Below are positions 42,439 to 50,424 of a stretch of 64,000 bases of DNA, piece by piece. Source of the stretch: JBGTFE01 sp041747435 (lineage in GTDB: Bacteria; Acidobacteriota; Blastocatellia; Pyrinomonadales; Pyrinomonadaceae); contig JBGTFE010000074.1 of NCBI GenBank assembly GCA_041747435.1, positions 1 through 64,000 of the forward strand, given 5' to 3'. Each line of letters starts with the position of its first letter. The first letter of the stretch is position 1. Under the pieces are notes generated by a model. It saw only the letters and a program-made list of their open reading frames with translations, was not told the DNA's origin and ran no database searches. The position numbers and the translations under genes are program-made.

Positions 42439-43386
42439 ATGGACAATCTAAAAATCGGACTCGCACAGTTTGCGCCCGTTTGGATGAATCGTCAAAAGAC
42501 GCTCGAAAAGGCTGTTCGTTTTGCGGAAGACGCGGCAAATCAGAATTGCGAACTCGTCGTTCTCGGCGGCGAAGCATGCGTCGGCGGTTATCCTTACTGG
42601 CTCGAACTGACGGGCGGCGCGGTTTTCAATTCACAAATTCAAAAGGAATTTTTCGCCGAATATTCCAACCAAGCTGTCGTCATCGAACGCGGCGATTTAC
42701 AAATAATCTGCGATCTGGCGCGTGAAAAGAGCATTGCAATTTACATCGGCATCGTCGAAAAGCCGTCTGACCGGGGCGAAAGCCTTTTTGCCGCGCTCGT
42801 TTTTATTGATCGAAACGGCGAGATAAAATCGGTTCAGCGCAAACTCGTGCCGACCTACGAAGAAAGATTAGTTTGGGCAAACGGCGACGGCAACGGTCTG
42901 CGCGTTCACAATGTCGGCGCGTTCACCGTCGGCGGTCTGAACTGCTGGGAAAACTGGAATCCCTTGGCACGCGCCGCGCTCTACGGGCAAGGCGAAGATT
43001 TTCACATCTGCGTTTTTCCCGGCGGCATTCACAACACGCACGACATCACGCGCTTCATCGCCAAAGAATCACGCTCATTCGTCGCGTCCGTTTCCTGCGT
43101 GATGAAAAAAGAAGATTTTCCCGAAAACACGATTTATCTCGACAAAATCCTAGAAAACGCACCCGACATATTATCAAACGGCGGAACATGCCTCGCCGCG
43201 CCCGACGGCGAATGGATCATCGAACCTTTTACAACGGAAGAAAAACTCGTCGTCGCCGAAATCAACCACCAAAAAGTGTGCGAAGAACGCCAGAATTTAG
43301 ACGTTGCCGGACATTATTCACGCCCTGACGTTTTGCAGTTGATGGTCAACAGAACGCGGCAGAAAATAATCAAATTCGATGAATAA
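42439..43386 (+). CDS. Nitrilase-family carbon-nitrogen hydrolase
   Basis: The 315-aa enzyme hydrolyses a nitrile or amide C-N bond. The catalytic triad is recognisable: Glu in 'LGGEACVGGYPYW', Lys in 'QRKLVPTYEERLVW', and the nucleophilic Cys in 'GGLNCWENWNPLAR'. The 'CWENxxPL' context and the GGYP segment place it in the true nitrilase branch rather than the amidase or beta-ureidopropionase branches. Length is normal. Substrate unknown. It lies 7 nt after the TPR gene. Confidence 0.88.
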   Translation: MDNLKIGLAQFAPVWMNRQKTLEKAVRFAEDAANQNCELVVLGGEACVGGYPYWLELTGGAVFNSQIQKEFFAEYSNQAVVIERGDLQIICDLAREKSIAIYIGIVEKPSDRGESLFAALVFIDRNGEIKSVQRKLVPTYEERLVWANGDGNGLRVHNVGAFTVGGLNCWENWNPLARAALYGQGEDFHICVFPGGIHNTHDITRFIAKESRSFVASVSCVMKKEDFPENTIYLDKILENAPDILSNGGTCLAAPDGEWIIEPFTTEEKLVVAEINHQKVCEERQNLDVAGHYSRPDVLQLMVNRTRQKIIKFDE

Positions 43387-43395
43387 TAAAAATTC

Positions 43396-43423
43396 TTTAC
43401 GAGTATGTATAAATCTGTATAAT
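43396..43423 (+). promoter_or_regulatory. Promoter directly before brnT
   Basis: 'TTTACG' (43396-43401), a 16-nt spacer and a perfect 'TATAAT' (43418-43423) stand 7 nt before the GTG start at 43431. The expected start of transcription coincides with the start codon, so the message may be leaderless. Confidence 0.55.
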
Positions 43424-43430
43424 TGAGTCT

Positions 43431-43718
43431 GTGAATTACACTTGGCACGAAGAAAAAGCTGAAGGAGTCCACCGCAAACACGCGATTGAGTTTGCGAAAA
43501 TTACGGAAATTTTCAGCGATCCTTATGCCGTCGAATTCATAGACGAACAACATTCTACAGATGAAGAAACGCGCTACGCGATAATCGGCGCAACCCGTTA
43601 CGGCGTGGTTTATCTGGTTTTTACCGAAATAAGTGAAGACGAACTGCATTTTATCACGGCGCGTTTGGCAGAAAATTGGATGGTCAAAGAGTATGAAAAA
43701 AACAGGAAAAGATCTTGA
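43431..43718 (+). CDS. brnT: BrnT-family ribonuclease toxin
   Basis: The 95-aa protein is of the RelE-like BrnT fold: 'YTWHEEKAEGVHRKHAIEFA' matches the family's opening W-D-E-x-K...N-x-x-KHG-I-x-F pattern, then 'FSDPYAVEF', 'EETRYAIIGATRYGVVYLVF' and 'HFITARLAENWMVKEYE', corresponding to the conserved I-S-A-R motif. It would cleave RNA and be neutralised by BrnA. It starts at GTG with a promoter so close that a leaderless mRNA is likely. The antitoxin gene overlaps its end by 26 nt. Confidence 0.85.
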   Translation: MNYTWHEEKAEGVHRKHAIEFAKITEIFSDPYAVEFIDEQHSTDEETRYAIIGATRYGVVYLVFTEISEDELHFITARLAENWMVKEYEKNRKRS

Positions 43719-44034
43719 AATGGAAACAAGTAAAGAAGCAAAAAAAGCGGGTTTAAAACGCATCGAACGCAGACATTTTGCCGAAAAAGACGAAGTGAAA
43801 TTATCCGACTGCAAGGTGAAAATCACGATAAATCTGGACGCGGACATTCTCGAATATTTCAAACAACGCGCCGCGCCGGCGCATTCCGCGCCGTATCAAA
43901 CGCAAATCAACAACGAACTGCGCCGAACTATGGAAAATGACGATTCGCACAATGATTTGAGCAAAACCGCGCAGGAGCTTTTACAGGACGATAATTTTAT
44001 CGGCGCGCTGAAAGATAAATTGAAAGCGGCTTGA
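43693..44034 (+). CDS. brnA: BrnA-family antitoxin
   Basis: The 113-aa antitoxin begins 'MKKTGKDLEMETSKEAKKAG' and carries the ribbon-helix-helix-type DNA-binding part 'VKITINLDADILEYFKQRA' followed by 'YQTQINNELRRTM', the BrnA signature. BrnA dimers bind BrnT and repress the operon. The start at 43693 overlaps brnT by 26 nt. The order toxin then antitoxin is typical of this family. The C-terminus 'LLQDDNFIGALKDKLKAA' is an added amphipathic helix. Confidence 0.82.
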   Translation: MKKTGKDLEMETSKEAKKAGLKRIERRHFAEKDEVKLSDCKVKITINLDADILEYFKQRAAPAHSAPYQTQINNELRRTMENDDSHNDLSKTAQELLQDDNFIGALKDKLKAA

Positions 44035-44074
44035 AAGATTTGATTGATATTAATTCCAGCGTTAAAGTTCTATT

Positions 44075-44314
44075 GTGATAAATCTCGACAATCATGAAAT
44101 TGAATTAACCTGCCCAAGTTGTGAGTTTTATTGTTATGTAACATTGAAGCAAGTCCGACTAAAAGACCCAGTAATATGTCGTGGGTGCAGAGCTACAATT
44201 AATTTCGATGATCACATGAATACAACTCGAAAAACTCTGCGGTCTATAAATAGAGCAATGCGTGATTTAGAAGAAACTCTAAGAAATTTTGGAAATGTAA
44301 CAACTAAATTATAA
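44075..44314 (+). CDS. Small zinc-ribbon protein of unknown function
   Basis: The 79-aa product has 'CPSC' and 'CRGC' pairs 22-23 residues apart, a zinc ribbon, and then a helical tail 'TLRSINRAMRDLEETLRNFG'. The GTG start at 44075 follows brnA by 40 nt. The stop is 3 nt before the next gene's ATG. It is clearly more AT-rich than brnA and the nitrilase. I recognise no named family. It may be a nucleic-acid-binding partner of the downstream nuclease-like protein. Confidence 0.65.
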   Translation: MINLDNHEIELTCPSCEFYCYVTLKQVRLKDPVICRGCRATINFDDHMNTTRKTLRSINRAMRDLEETLRNFGNVTTKL

Positions 44315-44317
44315 AAT

Positions 44318-45316
44318 ATGGATGCTCAAATAATTCAAAATCTACGTTATAAACTCCAAAAAAGAATTCGTCGACTCAATTCAGCGAATACGGAAGTCTT
44401 CGCACCCGTCCTACAACAGTTCTGGGCTTTTTTTGATAACCAACAAACGCTGGACGGCATTATCAGAAGTGTCGTTTCCGCCTATCCCAGAGCTTCTGAA
44501 ATTGTTGATAATATTTTTGAAGGAACGGTGTCTTGGGGCGCGACGGAAGAAGAAGCAGCAGTCATCGGATATGAAATTTTGAGACGGATTAAAGATGAGG
44601 AGTCGATGCGTAACACCTTACACGCAGTGAGTAATGCTCAGATAACTTATGATTCTAACTACGAGGAAATTCTAAATACATTTAGAGACGTTTTTCTTGA
44701 GCCTTTTTATGAATATATTGACGAGCAACTTGACGACCAAAGAGCAATTTTGAGTTTACTATATCGGTACAAGCATCGAATCGAATGGTTTAATCGGGAA
44801 CGACTTTCGCAACTTTATCAAAATAATACAACTAAAGGCGAAAAATTATTAGCTTTGGATTTATATTCTTATTTACATGACCAAGGATTTAATTTTTCGA
44901 TTGAGCCATCTTCCATTGATGGTTCAATTGATTTAATTTCAATTCAAGATTCAGATGACCCGTTACTAGCAGATGCGAAAATTTTCGATGGCGATAGTAG
45001 AGGAAAAACTTATCTTTGTAAAGGTTTTAATCAAATCTACACCTATACTCAACAATATAATGAGCCTTTTGGATATTTAGTAATTTTCAAAGTAACTGAC
45101 AGAGATTTAAGATTTTCTCTTGCAACTGATTCTAGAAATGTTCCTGTTGTGACTTACAATCACAAAACAATTTTCTTGATAACCATTGATATTTATCCCC
45201 ATCCAAAACCCGTTTCACAACGCAATCCGATAAATGCTATTGAAATCAAAGAGGAAGATTTAGTTCGTTCTGTCGAAGGTGGAAATCCTGAATCAATTAC
45301 CGAGCCAATCAAATAG
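44318..45316 (+). CDS. Putative PD-(D/E)XK nuclease-domain protein, unknown family
   Basis: The 332-aa product has a helical N-terminal domain (1-165), then a segment matching the PD-(D/E)XK pattern: Glu175 in 'KGEKLLALDLYSYLHD', Asp205 in 'DGSIDLISI', Asp219-Ala-Lys221 in 'LLADAKIF', and a Gln-bearing helix 'GFNQIYTYTQQY' (Gln239). The last is typical of restriction-type members. The active-site assignment is inference from pattern. It is AT-rich, paired with a zinc-ribbon gene 3 nt upstream, and follows a toxin-antitoxin pair, which is defence-island-like. The 3' end overlaps the convergent ino1 gene by 24 nt. Confidence 0.68.
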   Translation: MDAQIIQNLRYKLQKRIRRLNSANTEVFAPVLQQFWAFFDNQQTLDGIIRSVVSAYPRASEIVDNIFEGTVSWGATEEEAAVIGYEILRRIKDEESMRNTLHAVSNAQITYDSNYEEILNTFRDVFLEPFYEYIDEQLDDQRAILSLLYRYKHRIEWFNRERLSQLYQNNTTKGEKLLALDLYSYLHDQGFNFSIEPSSIDGSIDLISIQDSDDPLLADAKIFDGDSRGKTYLCKGFNQIYTYTQQYNEPFGYLVIFKVTDRDLRFSLATDSRNVPVVTYNHKTIFLITIDIYPHPKPVSQRNPINAIEIKEEDLVRSVEGGNPESITEPIK

Positions 45317-46459
45317 CATCTTTTCCTGCCGGAAAAGCGCGTGCTCCGGTTTCTCGTTTCTTGTCATCGGAAGCTTGAAGAATACGGAAAGCTGTTCCTG
45401 GATTCCTTTTTCGCCGCGGCGTTTTGCTAAATCTAAGAGTCGCGCGATCTCGATCGCGAGCGGCGCGGCGAGGATCGAATCTTTGCAAAGAAAATTAACC
45501 TTTATCTGCATCGATTGTCCCAAAAAACCGACGACGTCGATGTTGTCCCACGCTTCTTTGTTGTCGCCGCGCGGACGATAATAGCGAATGTCGACGAGAT
45601 GATCTTCGACTTCGTAACCTAGAATATCTTCGAGAACCGAGCTTTTCGTTTTGACCTTTGAAGCGAGCGAATCTTCGTTTGAAAGCGCGAGCCCGTCGCG
45701 GTTTCCTAAAATATTGGTTGAATACCAACCTTCGACCTTTAATGCGCGTGTTTTGAACGCGGGCGCGAGAACGCTTTTGATCATTGTCTGTCCGGTTTTG
45801 CCGTCTTTTCCGGCGATCGGAACTTGGTTGTTTTCGGCGAATTCGATCAGCGCGGGAATGTCGGCGGCGACGGACGGCGTGAAATTTCCGTAGGGAACTT
45901 GCTCGGAAATCGCCGCGTAAGCGTAAAGCATCGCGGGCGAGATCTCTTTCGCGTTTTCGTCTAGAGCTTTTTCAAAACTCTTCAACGAATCAAAAATCTC
46001 GTTGCCTTCGGCGGCAAGTTTTTCGGTCGAGGCGAGATTTATTACGACCACTTCGTCACAGGTTTCTTTGAATTCTCTTAAATCGTTTCTGATCTTTTCG
46101 ATCGTTTCACGATGTGCAGCGTGCGAAACTTTATTCTCGCCTTCGATATTCGAGAGGAAATCGTCGTTTCCGACTGCGCGCCACGGTTTTAATTTGCGCA
46201 ATTCCTGTTCGACGGCGACGAATTGTTTATGCGTCAACACGTCGTGTTCTTCGGCGGCTTTTGCCAAATGCTCGCCAAAAAGATCCCAGCCGGCGAAAAC
46301 TATATTTTCATAGGAACTGAGATCCGAAGTCGAATTTGCAAGCGGCAAACCGGTCATATCGATCAAGCCTTTTTTCAAAAGCTCGATTCCGGCAACCATT
46401 GTCGTGCCGACGGCGCCTCCTAAACCGATGATCGCGAGTCCTAATTTCCTTTCGCTCAT
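45293..46459 (-). CDS. ino1: Inositol-3-phosphate synthase
   Basis: Makes L-myo-inositol 1-phosphate from glucose-6-phosphate with NAD. The 388-aa protein has the Rossmann start 'LAIIGLGGAVGTTMVAG', 'GWDLFGEHL', 'VVINLASTE', 'IAGKDGKTGQTMIKSVLAP' and 'GWYSTNILGNRDGLAL', followed by 'SSVLEDILGY', all MIPS signatures. The product feeds inositol phospholipids or compatible solutes. Its stop lies inside the 3' end of the convergent nuclease-like gene. Its role in membrane lipid headgroups could fit with the Tes-like genes, but that is speculation. Confidence 0.92.
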   Translation of the reverse strand: MSERKLGLAIIGLGGAVGTTMVAGIELLKKGLIDMTGLPLANSTSDLSSYENIVFAGWDLFGEHLAKAAEEHDVLTHKQFVAVEQELRKLKPWRAVGNDDFLSNIEGENKVSHAAHRETIEKIRNDLREFKETCDEVVVINLASTEKLAAEGNEIFDSLKSFEKALDENAKEISPAMLYAYAAISEQVPYGNFTPSVAADIPALIEFAENNQVPIAGKDGKTGQTMIKSVLAPAFKTRALKVEGWYSTNILGNRDGLALSNEDSLASKVKTKSSVLEDILGYEVEDHLVDIRYYRPRGDNKEAWDNIDVVGFLGQSMQIKVNFLCKDSILAAPLAIEIARLLDLAKRRGEKGIQEQLSVFFKLPMTRNEKPEHALFRQEKMLFDWLGN

Positions 46460-46521
46460 AAGGAAATAGATTTTACAACCTGCGATGAAAATTGACCAAA
46501 GGCGTGAGAAGTTTCCGGGAT

Positions 46522-47028
46522 TTATTTCTTATAGATCAGATCGCGTTTTTTGTGTTTTTTCTTGATGAAAAATCCGGCAACGCCGCCGATTGCCGCGCCG
46601 CCGATCGCTCCTAGAAAAAATCCCGCGCCCGCAAGGGGATCACCGCTGCCAAACTCGTCTTCTGTTTGAACAACTGCCGGAATTCCCATTGCCAGCGCAC
46701 CGATTCCCGCACCGATCAAGGCGCCTTTTGCGGTGTTGCGGTCATTAACGAACAGCAGCGCCCGCCGAATTTGTTTGATGTCGTTTCGGCTTACGGTTTT
46801 TTCTTCCTGTGTGAGAGTTTTTTTGCCTGCCATTTGCAAAACCAGACCGTTTGCGTCCGCAGATTTAATTATCCCGTAGATCGTGCCGCCAGAGGTTTTT
46901 ACCGCAACTTCCTGATTCAACGATCTTTCAACCGTCGTCCAATCCGTTTTCGATTGCCCGAAAGCGAAATTACTTGAAATAAACATGATCGAAATGATCG
47001 TTAAGAACGAGGCAGATCTTTTTAGCAT
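46522..47028 (-). CDS. Secreted glycine-zipper protein of unknown function
   Basis: The 168-aa product has a signal peptide (about 1-24, 'SSNFAFGQ'), then a small beta domain with 'VAVKTSGGTIYGIIKSADAN', then two glycine-zipper-like stretches ('GALIGAGIGALAMGIP' and 'FFLGAIGGAAIGGVAGFFI') and a Lys-rich end. It is probably associated with the outer envelope. The ATG at 47028 is preferred over a GTG 9 nt upstream because 'AAGGAG' lies 8 nt before it. Confidence 0.7.
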   Translation of the reverse strand: MLKRSASFLTIISIMFISSNFAFGQSKTDWTTVERSLNQEVAVKTSGGTIYGIIKSADANGLVLQMAGKKTLTQEEKTVSRNDIKQIRRALLFVNDRNTAKGALIGAGIGALAMGIPAVVQTEDEFGSGDPLAGAGFFLGAIGGAAIGGVAGFFIKKKHKKRDLIYKK

Positions 47029-47182
47029 TTGGAACACTCCTTTTTGTGAATATAGTAATCAGCCTTTTTACAATACAAAAACGATACGGTAATTTGCCGT
47101 GTTACTGTGACACTTTGAATCAGTATCACACAGGTTCGGATCAGACGCTGCAAATCGCTGATGATTCGGATGAATGATTGAG

Positions 47183-48640
47183 CTACCCGTGAGTTGTTTC
47201 AATATCAACGTTGATGTTCTGCCATTTTCCTTGATGAAATCGCCAAATGCTTAAAATAAATCGTGTCAGATGTCCGGCGAGGATCGCTAGCCAAATATGC
47301 AATGGTTCGAGCCCGATCGTCTCGCTTATAATGAAACAAATTCCAAGCGGAACGATCACCTGCGAAATGATCGAAATATAAAGCGGGCTTTTTGTGTCGC
47401 CGGTGCCTTGCAGACCACCGGTGTAGGTCAACGCGGCAGAAACGAAAATTCCCGAAACGCTCAAAACCTGCAAAAGCTGAACTCCGATCTCGACCGCTTC
47501 TGGTTCGTTCATACCAAAAATTGCGAGCAATTGACGTGGAAAAAAGAAAAACACAAGACCGACAAATGTCGCCCCGATCAAACCGAATTTTGCCGCCGTA
47601 TGAACGGCGGCGGTTGCGCGTTCGGGCTGTGCTGCGCCTAAATTCTGCCCGGCAATTGCCGCGGCTGCGCCCATCAAACCGACCGATGTCCAGGTTACAA
47701 GCGAAAATAATTGCGTATAGGAAACGGCATAAGCCGCCTGCGCCGCCGCACTTTGCGCAAGGGAGCCGATAAAGGCAAGCATCAAAACGCCGCCGATGTT
47801 CATCGCAATTCCCTGAATCCCGGCGGGCAAACCGAATTTAAAAAGTCTGCGGATGACGTTCCAATCCGGTGCGTAACCGTTTTTGTTACGAATCGAAACA
47901 ACCCAACCGCCGTTCCATAGTTTCCAAAACGCGTAAATCGCGATCAACCCCGAAGCCATGCAAGTTCCGATTGCCGCACCTTTTGTTCCAAACGACGGAA
48001 TCGGACCGAATCCGCTGATGAGCGTGATGCTGAAAATGACGTTCATAGCCGTCATCACGATGCCCAAAATCATCGGCGTTTTTGCGTCGCCCGCCGACCG
48101 CAGCGCGCCGCTCAACATAAAATAGAGCATCATCCCGAGACTAAACAGAAACATTATCCTGAGGTAAGGAAGCGCTTCCGCCTGCACACCGGCTTCGGCG
48201 TTTACAAGGTTCAAAAGCCAAGGCGACGCAAAATAACCGACCGGCGCGATCAACGCCAGAGCAATAAAGATCGCGGTCAGAAACGCCTGATAAACCGTCC
48301 GATTGACCTTGTCCACTTCGCCCGCGCCGACAAAACGCGCAACCATCACACCCATTCCGATAAAAATTGAGGAGACGAACACGACCACGACAAGAAAGAT
48401 CTGCCAGCTCACACCGATCGCTGCATTGCCTTTATAGCCGACCACGTTTCCGACCACGATATGGTCAACCAAACCTTGCAAGCCGCCGAAAATATTCGCA
48501 ACCATCGTCGGCGCGGCGAGTTTCCAAACCGCTTTCGGCAGCGATCCTTCGACGATCGAACGATCATATTTGGACTTTGGAGGCTCGTTAGACAGTTGAT
48601 CTACTTCGTCTGCTTCTGTTGGTGTTTCGGGGAATGCCAT
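47183..48640 (-). CDS. MATE-family efflux transporter
   Basis: The 485-aa inner-membrane exporter has 12 predicted helices in two pseudo-symmetric halves. 'LPKAVWKLAAPTMVANIFGG' starts helix 1 and 'GMGVMVARFVGAGEVDKVNR' and 'AIAGQNLGAAQPERATAAV' mark equivalent positions in each half, as is typical of MATE (NorM-like) proteins. It would expel cationic compounds by sodium or proton antiport. The N-terminal 35 residues are cytoplasmic and acidic. It stands alone between the glycine-zipper gene and the kinase gene. Confidence 0.9.
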   Translation of the reverse strand: MAFPETPTEADEVDQLSNEPPKSKYDRSIVEGSLPKAVWKLAAPTMVANIFGGLQGLVDHIVVGNVVGYKGNAAIGVSWQIFLVVVVFVSSIFIGMGVMVARFVGAGEVDKVNRTVYQAFLTAIFIALALIAPVGYFASPWLLNLVNAEAGVQAEALPYLRIMFLFSLGMMLYFMLSGALRSAGDAKTPMILGIVMTAMNVIFSITLISGFGPIPSFGTKGAAIGTCMASGLIAIYAFWKLWNGGWVVSIRNKNGYAPDWNVIRRLFKFGLPAGIQGIAMNIGGVLMLAFIGSLAQSAAAQAAYAVSYTQLFSLVTWTSVGLMGAAAAIAGQNLGAAQPERATAAVHTAAKFGLIGATFVGLVFFFFPRQLLAIFGMNEPEAVEIGVQLLQVLSVSGIFVSAALTYTGGLQGTGDTKSPLYISIISQVIVPLGICFIISETIGLEPLHIWLAILAGHLTRFILSIWRFHQGKWQNINVDIETTHG

Positions 48641-48712
48641 TTTTTTATTGAGGAATCATTATATTGAAAACGGATCAAATTGTCGTTTCAGATAAAGTCG
48701 TTTAGCGTTTTG

Positions 48713-49792
48713 CTAGATCTTTCCGCGCTCGATCGCATTCAGTGCAATTTTGCCAAGCGCGTCAACGAATCGGTCGAAAGTCGCGAAGCGTTCATCCTGA
48801 GTAAAGCCTTTTGCAAACCGAAAATAAATTTGCTGCGCGATCACCGCGATCTTAAAAGTGCCGAAAACGTAATAAAAGAGAATGTCAGAAACATCGCGTC
48901 CGGATCTTTCGGCGTACATTTCGACAAGCTCGCGGCGCGAAATATTTTCCATCAAAACACGAGGGTTGAAAGGCATCGAGAGCATTTCGTCGCCCGCTTC
49001 CTTCGACATCCAATAGCCGAGCGTCGTTCCCAGATCCATCAAAGGCTCGCCGACGGTCGTCATTTCCCAATCAAGAACGGCGACTATTTTCGTCAAATCA
49101 TCGGGCGCGAGCATTATATTGTCGAATTTATAATCGTTGTGAACGAGCGATGCGCCGCCGGATTCGGGAATTCTGTTGTTTAGCCACGCGATGGATTTTT
49201 CGAGCTCGCGATTTTCGCCGGTTTTCGCGTTAAAGTACCTCTTCGTCCAGCCTTCCACTTGTCTTTGCGCGTAGCCTTCGGGTTTTCCCAGATCGCCGAG
49301 ACCGATTTTTTTGTGATCGAGCGCGTGAAGATCGGCGAGATTTTCGATAAAAGATTCAACGACTTTTTTTCTTAAATCCTGTGAATTATCAAGCGATAAC
49401 CCGCCCGCTGACGCAGGCGGTTCTGACAATTTGCCTCGAATTATCAAGCCGCGTCGGCGTTCCATTAGGTAAAATTCAGAGCCGATCACGCTTTTGTCAT
49501 CACAAAAAATAAAAGGTTTTGGCGCAGGCTTGTAGACCGCGCTAAGTTTCGATAAAACATTGAATTCACGCGACATATCATGCGCAGTTTTCACGCGATT
49601 TCCAAATGGCGGACGGCGCAAAACATATTCATTATCGCCGATTTCTACGCAATAAGTCAGATTCGAGCTTCCGGCAGGAAATTGTGAGATCTTGATCTCG
49701 CCGACCTTAAGATTCAAATCTTTGCGCAAAAACTCCGACAGATTTTGTTTATTTAATTCTTCACCGCTACGGATCGCGGTTGTCTCGTCCAT
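48713..49792 (-). CDS. APH-family phosphotransferase, ACAD10/11 kinase-domain type
   Basis: The 359-aa kinase has the APH-fold Brenner loop 'LVHNDYKFDNIMLAPDDLTK', with 'LDWEMTTVGEPLMDLGTTLG' as metal site, and an ATP-binding N-terminal lobe ('QFPAGSSNLTYCVEIGDNEY', 'VLRRPPFGN'). In vertebrate ACAD10/11 this domain is fused to an acyl-CoA dehydrogenase, and in Pseudomonas LvaA it phosphorylates 4-hydroxyacyl-CoA. Here the dehydrogenase gene lies 632 nt away, divergent. Residues about 122-132 ('EPPASAGG') are encoded by a REP-like hairpin inserted in frame. Confidence 0.85.
   Translation of the reverse strand: MDETTAIRSGEELNKQNLSEFLRKDLNLKVGEIKISQFPAGSSNLTYCVEIGDNEYVLRRPPFGNRVKTAHDMSREFNVLSKLSAVYKPAPKPFIFCDDKSVIGSEFYLMERRRGLIIRGKLSEPPASAGGLSLDNSQDLRKKVVESFIENLADLHALDHKKIGLGDLGKPEGYAQRQVEGWTKRYFNAKTGENRELEKSIAWLNNRIPESGGASLVHNDYKFDNIMLAPDDLTKIVAVLDWEMTTVGEPLMDLGTTLGYWMSKEAGDEMLSMPFNPRVLMENISRRELVEMYAERSGRDVSDILFYYVFGTFKIAVIAQQIYFRFAKGFTQDERFATFDRFVDALGKIALNAIERGKI
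49399..49427 (-). repeat. REP-like hairpin inserted in the phosphotransferase gene
   Basis: The stem 'CCGCC/GGCGG' with an inner loop 'CGCTGACGCA' is flanked by repeat-like 'ACCCG' and 'TTCTGAC'. It encodes the 'SEPPASAGG' segment on the minus strand without breaking the frame. Confidence 0.6.
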
Positions 49793-49924
49793 TGAAAAGA
49801 TTTAACCTTAAAGCGCATCATAAAGGCAACAAACAAACTTTAGAATTTGATCGTTTTTTTACGAACCAGCGATTTGTTGACGGCGTTTTTTTGAATAACT
49901 GTAGTTTTTGAGGAGGAGCGGAAA

Positions 49925-50386
49925 ATGATTGTAAGAAAAAATGAAGGAAAGAATATTCCGATCGGTGAAGAAAACTGGAAATTTTATTTGACGGGCGATG
50001 ATACGAACGGGCGTTTTGATATTATCGAAGGCGAAATCGGTTATCTGCAAGGTCCGCCGCTTCACGTTCATAAAGATCAGGACGATACGTTTATTGTTTT
50101 GGAAGGAACTTTGACTGTGCAGGTCGGCGAAGATTTATTCGAATTGGGAGCCGGCGATGTCGCAACTGCGAAGCCCGGCACACCGCATACTTACACGAAT
50201 CTCGATAAGGAGAAAAAGGCGCGAGTTCTAAATCTGATGACACCCGGACATTTTGATAAGGCTTTGCAAGATTTGTCGCAACTAACTCCCGAAGATATTT
50301 CGAGTCAGAAGGTCGCCGAGGTTGCTGCCAAACATAATATCGAAATAATTGGACCGCCGATTCCGGTTAAATTAGGGTTAGTCTAG
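49925..50386 (+). CDS. Cupin-domain protein
   Basis: The 153-aa protein has a single double-stranded beta-helix. Metal-site motif 1 is 'PLHVHKDQDDTFIVLEG' (two His, with Asp in place of the usual Glu) and motif 2 is 'GDVATAKPGTPHTYTN' (one His). The cupin binds a metal and a small ligand or acts as a dioxygenase, isomerase or sensor; the sequence does not tell which. The C-terminal 50 residues are helical. 'GAGGAGCGG' ahead of the ATG gives a good ribosome-binding site. It is 38 nt before the acyl-CoA dehydrogenase gene. Confidence 0.85.
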   Translation: MIVRKNEGKNIPIGEENWKFYLTGDDTNGRFDIIEGEIGYLQGPPLHVHKDQDDTFIVLEGTLTVQVGEDLFELGAGDVATAKPGTPHTYTNLDKEKKARVLNLMTPGHFDKALQDLSQLTPEDISSQKVAEVAAKHNIEIIGPPIPVKLGLV

Positions 50387-50424
50387 AAAAGTCACCCGAA
50401 ACCATATTTCAGTTCTGAAAAATT

